DNA of 64,000 nucleotides, from positions 1-64,000 of the forward strand of contig JAXMOK010000016.1 in NCBI GenBank assembly GCA_034669965.1, read 5' to 3'. Position 1 is the stretch's first letter; every line of letters starts with the position of its first letter. Of this stretch, positions 60,827 through 64,000 are shown piece after piece. The stretch is from HXMU1420-13 sp034669965 (GTDB lineage: Bacteria; Bacteroidota; Rhodothermia; Balneolales; Balneolaceae). The notes under the pieces were generated by a model that saw only the letters and a program-made list of their open reading frames with translations, was not told the DNA's origin and did no database searches. The position numbers and the translations under genes are program-made.

Positions 60827-61645
60827 ATGCAACCACAGTTCACAAAAGACGACTCAAGAGCATTGATAGCAACCATTGGTGTTGCAGGCGTGCTCATTGC
60901 AATTTCGCTTTGGATTACCATCGATATGGGGCGAAATATCCGTCCATCTTTTATTGAAGTGGAATTCGGGGAATTTCAAACCGGTCGATTAACCGAATTC
61001 TCTGAAGTAGAAAACGAACAAGTTGCCACGCGCCCAAATCCATCGGAAGTTGAAACCGAAGAACCTACCGAGGAAACGCCTGATCCAGAAGATATTCCTG
61101 AAACCGAAGCACAAGAAGACACCAAGCCGGTTGATTTGCCCGATGAAGTGGAAGAGGTAATTGAGGAAACCATCGAAACGCCGGTAACCGAAGAAATTGA
61201 TCCCACTCAAACGGCTGAAGAAAACACCGAAGAAGAAATTGAAATTGCGCCGGTTGCCCAAGAAGACATCGACACCCAGGAAGGAGCCGAAGAAAGCGGC
61301 GATGTGGAAGGATCAACCGGAGAAACTGATTCTGATCAAGGTCTGGGGAACGACGATGATAAAACAGCGCCTTATGAACTGAAATGGGAAGGCGATATCG
61401 AACGTGCACCCATGGTACAGCCACTTCCTACCAATACAGCTAACACCGAAGCAGTTATCACCGTACGATTTGAAGTGCGCCCGAATGGAACTGTGGGCCG
61501 AATTATTCCTATCAAAAAAATGAGCCCGGAACTGGAACGCGAAGTGATGAGTACTTTACGAACCTGGCGTTTTTCTCGCTTGCCGGGCGGTGTTCCACAA
61601 ACCGTGCAATGGGGCTCCATTACCTTCCGATTCGTGTTTAATTAA
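60827..61645 (+). CDS. TonB-like energy transducer
   Basis: A 272-residue bitopic protein. An N-terminal TM helix (LIATIGVAGVLIAISLWITI) is followed by an acidic Glu/Thr/Pro-rich spacer (about residues 65-180), unlike the Pro-Lys spacer of E. coli TonB, and a TonB C-terminal domain (ANTEAVITVRFEVRPNGTVG, LEREVMSTLRTWRFSRLPGG). It links the ExbBD motor to outer-membrane receptors such as the barrel encoded at 55945. It is the last gene of the six-gene run. Confidence 0.9.
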   Translation: MQPQFTKDDSRALIATIGVAGVLIAISLWITIDMGRNIRPSFIEVEFGEFQTGRLTEFSEVENEQVATRPNPSEVETEEPTEETPDPEDIPETEAQEDTKPVDLPDEVEEVIEETIETPVTEEIDPTQTAEENTEEEIEIAPVAQEDIDTQEGAEESGDVEGSTGETDSDQGLGNDDDKTAPYELKWEGDIERAPMVQPLPTNTANTEAVITVRFEVRPNGTVGRIIPIKKMSPELEREVMSTLRTWRFSRLPGGVPQTVQWGSITFRFVFN

Positions 61646-61756
61646 ACGAAGCTCGTCCCCTTCACAATTTTTTACCCAAGTCTTGATTCTGAATAGCTAC
61701 CTTCGGTAATTCTTAACCGCTCTTCGCGCTAATCATTTAATATAAACGGGATACTT

Positions 61757-64000
61757 ATGAAGCGATTTTTAAGTCTAGCAATCTGCTTTGTACTTGCTCT
61801 GTGTACTGCAGAATCATTACAAGCACAGGTTTTTGGCCATGGCGCCGAAACCGACTCACCAACCTACGAATCTTCTCTTTTTCAGGATTTGGAATACCGA
61901 GAAATCGGGCCATTTAGAGGTGGCCGTTCGGTTGCAGTTGCCGGGCACGACGATCAACCTTACATCTATTATGTAGGCTTTACCGGTGGCGGTGTTTACA
62001 AAACCGTTGACGGCGGAAATACCTGGGAAAACGTTTCGGATGGATATTTTAAAACAGGATCGGTTGGCGCCATCGACGTAGCAGATTCCGACCCGAACGT
62101 AATTTACGTTGGAATGGGTGAAACCGATATCCGCGGAAATATGAGCGCCGGTGATGGAATGTATCGCTCTACCGATGCCGGAAAAACCTGGGAATACCTA
62201 GGCTTAGGCAACACAGAATTTATTGGCGACATCGAAATACACCCAACCAACCCGGATGTAGTTTGGATTGCAGCCATGGGTAAATTATTTGGCAATGTAG
62301 AAAGCACCGATCGTGGTGTTTACAAAACTACCGATGGCGGAAAAACCTGGAACAAAGTACTGTATCGCGATAACAAAACGGGCTCAGTTGATATCGCCGT
62401 TGACCCGAACAACCCGCGAATTTTGTACGCTGCAATGTGGGAAGCTTACCGTAACGAATACGAAATGAGTAGCGGTGGCGAAGGCTCCGGATTATTTAAA
62501 AGTACCGATGGCGGCGAAACTTGGAAAGAAATTACCCGCAATCCCGGAATGCCAAAAGGTATGATCGGCAAAATCGGGGTTTCTGTTTCCCCTGTTAATT
62601 CCGATCGAGTGTTTGCCATTGTAGAAAACGCCCGTGGTGGTGGATTGTTTAGAAGTGAAGATGCCGGAGCTACCTGGACTCGCGTAAGTGCGGATAGAAA
62701 TTTACGCCAACGTGCTTGGTACTATTCAAAAGTGATCACCGATCCACAAAATGAAGATGTATTGTATGTGCTGAACGTGGGTTTCTGGAAATCGATTGAT
62801 GGCGGTAAAACCTTCAGCAGAATTCGTACTCCACACGGCGATCATCACGATCTTTGGATTGCTACCAACAACCCGCAACGCATGGTAATTGGCGATGACG
62901 GCGGTGGACAGGTTAGCTATAACGGCGGTCAAACCTGGACCTCTTATCACACTTCTGCCACGGCCCAAATTTATCAGGTCGCAGTAGATAATCAATTCCC
63001 GTACTTGATTTATGGCGCGCAGCAAGATAACTCTACCTTTGCGATTATGAGCCGAACAAATGGCTTTGGAATCGACGAAGACGATTGGTGGAGAGTTGCC
63101 GGTTGTGAATCTGGCTATATCGCGGTTGATCCTGATAATCATGATGTAACTTATGGCGGTTGCTATGGCGGATCACTTTCGCGATACGATGCCAAACTGC
63201 GCCTCAACGATCGCATCGATATTTGGCCGGATAACCCAATGGGTTCCGGTGCCGATCAATTGAAGTATCGTTTCCAGTGGACGTTTCCGATTATTGTTTC
63301 CCCACACAACTCGGACGTACTTTATGCTACTTCGCAATATGTGCATCGTTCTACCGATGAGGGAATGAGCTGGGAAGACATTAGCCCGGATCTAACCCGA
63401 AACGACAAGGCTAAGCAAGGCGAGTCGGGTGGTCCCATCACTAAAGATGATACCTCGGTTGAGTATTATAACACCATTTTTACCTTTGTTGAATCTACGC
63501 TTGAGCCCGGTTTAATGTGGGCAGGATCTGACGACGGTTTAATCCATATCAGTCGTGATAATGGCGAGACTTGGGATAATATAACTCCACGCGGCTTGCC
63601 CGAATCGATGATCAGTATTTTAGATGTCTCGCAACACGACCCGGGCACGGCTTTCTTTGCGGCCAACCGTTATAAGTTTGGGGATTACCAGCCGATGATT
63701 TATCGCACTACCAATTATGGCCGTAGCTGGGATAAGATTACCGATGGTATACCTGCCAAAGATTTTACTCGTGTAGTACGCGAAGACCCTAATGTTGAAG
63801 GTTTACTTTATGCAGGTACCGAAACCGGATTGTATGTTTCTTTTAATGCCGGCGACGACTGGCAGCCACTTCAGTTAAATCTGCCGGCTACCCCGGTTAC
63901 CGATTTAGCGGTTCATAAGCGCGATAAAGATTTGATTGTAGCAACTCAAGGTCGATCATTCTGGGTGCTAGATAATTTGCCCGTACTACACCAAATGACC
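61757..64000 (+). CDS. Secreted BNR/Asp-box beta-propeller protein (VPS10-like), partial
   Basis: An open frame of at least 748 residues that runs off the right edge of the window. A signal peptide ends near SLQAQ. About eleven Asp-box motifs (S/T-x-D-x-G-x-T-W) recur every 40-70 residues, such as KTVDGGNTWEN, RSTDAGKTWEY, KSTDGGETWKE, ISRDNGETWDN and RTTNYGRSWDK, forming one or two beta-propellers. The opening YREIGPFRGGRS and ATQGRSFWVLDNLPVLHQM near the edge match the large Bacteroidota family annotated as glycosyl hydrolase or sortilin-like. Enzyme activity is unproven. Confidence 0.9.
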   Translation, partial: MKRFLSLAICFVLALCTAESLQAQVFGHGAETDSPTYESSLFQDLEYREIGPFRGGRSVAVAGHDDQPYIYYVGFTGGGVYKTVDGGNTWENVSDGYFKTGSVGAIDVADSDPNVIYVGMGETDIRGNMSAGDGMYRSTDAGKTWEYLGLGNTEFIGDIEIHPTNPDVVWIAAMGKLFGNVESTDRGVYKTTDGGKTWNKVLYRDNKTGSVDIAVDPNNPRILYAAMWEAYRNEYEMSSGGEGSGLFKSTDGGETWKEITRNPGMPKGMIGKIGVSVSPVNSDRVFAIVENARGGGLFRSEDAGATWTRVSADRNLRQRAWYYSKVITDPQNEDVLYVLNVGFWKSIDGGKTFSRIRTPHGDHHDLWIATNNPQRMVIGDDGGGQVSYNGGQTWTSYHTSATAQIYQVAVDNQFPYLIYGAQQDNSTFAIMSRTNGFGIDEDDWWRVAGCESGYIAVDPDNHDVTYGGCYGGSLSRYDAKLRLNDRIDIWPDNPMGSGADQLKYRFQWTFPIIVSPHNSDVLYATSQYVHRSTDEGMSWEDISPDLTRNDKAKQGESGGPITKDDTSVEYYNTIFTFVESTLEPGLMWAGSDDGLIHISRDNGETWDNITPRGLPESMISILDVSQHDPGTAFFAANRYKFGDYQPMIYRTTNYGRSWDKITDGIPAKDFTRVVREDPNVEGLLYAGTETGLYVSFNAGDDWQPLQLNLPATPVTDLAVHKRDKDLIVATQGRSFWVLDNLPVLHQMT

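Overview
The window reads as a stretch of chromosome from a marine-type member of the Bacteroidota/FCB group, most probably Balneolota (Balneola, Gracilimonas or Rhodohalobacter-like). This is inferred from a PorQ (type IX secretion) homologue, HU-CCDC81/SPOR envelope proteins, PorT-like outer-membrane barrels, many Tat- or lipobox-bearing proteins, and a Bacteroidota-style TAnnTTTG promoter ahead of the tRNA gene. No taxonomic marker such as rRNA is present, so the assignment is an inference from protein style.

Layout. 1-547: repeats only. 548-8225: NrnA-type DHH phosphoesterase, HtrA lipoprotein protease, CutA, tRNA-Leu(TAG), the proteostasis operon tig-clpP-clpX, and a membrane histidine kinase whose stop codon overlaps that of a convergent ECF sigma factor. 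8950-12158: a tightly coupled reverse-strand operon aroC-TPR-LysM-CPBP protease, then porQ. 13332-15770: an Mla/MCE lipid transport operon (permease, ATPase, MCE protein). 15771-20372: an AT-rich, repeat-laden accessory island. 20373-25747: a tyrosine/homogentisate degradation operon (hmgA, fahA, flavin reductase, acetoacetate-CoA ligase). 25904-28782: a toxin-antitoxin pair, an orphan Pycsar-effector-like membrane protein, a caspase-fold lipoprotein and small secreted proteins. 28910-31349: thioredoxin-like protein, purU, PQQ-type sugar dehydrogenase. 31415-35472: GNAT, ketosynthase, acyl carrier protein and glycosyltransferase genes that look like a lipid-modifying locus. 35579-46051: comEC, uvrA, an ABC exporter with lgt inserted between permease and ATPase, and a cytidylate-kinase-like protein. 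46149-55800: a Tat-exported GMC dehydrogenase pair, a secreted TIM-barrel protein, lipoproteins, fRMsr-like GAF protein, MarC, DinB and an alanine:sodium symporter. 55945-61645: an outer-membrane barrel, two HU-fold proteins (one fused to SPOR) and an ExbB-ExbD-TonB operon. 61757-end: a large Asp-box (BNR) beta-propeller protein running off the window.

The island at 15.8-20.4 kb is the most unusual part. All six of its reading frames lie on the reverse strand, are AT-rich and lack close relatives I can name. At least two are followed by sequences with the layout of integron attC recombination sites, one of them containing the stop codon, as in gene cassettes. No integrase is in the window, so this would be an integron cassette cluster lacking an integrase (CALIN-like). 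The island also holds two roughly 290-bp copies of a structured element whose hairpins differ by compensating base changes, and two 200-bp MITE/REP-like elements about 95% identical, one of which has cut off the 5' end of a gene.
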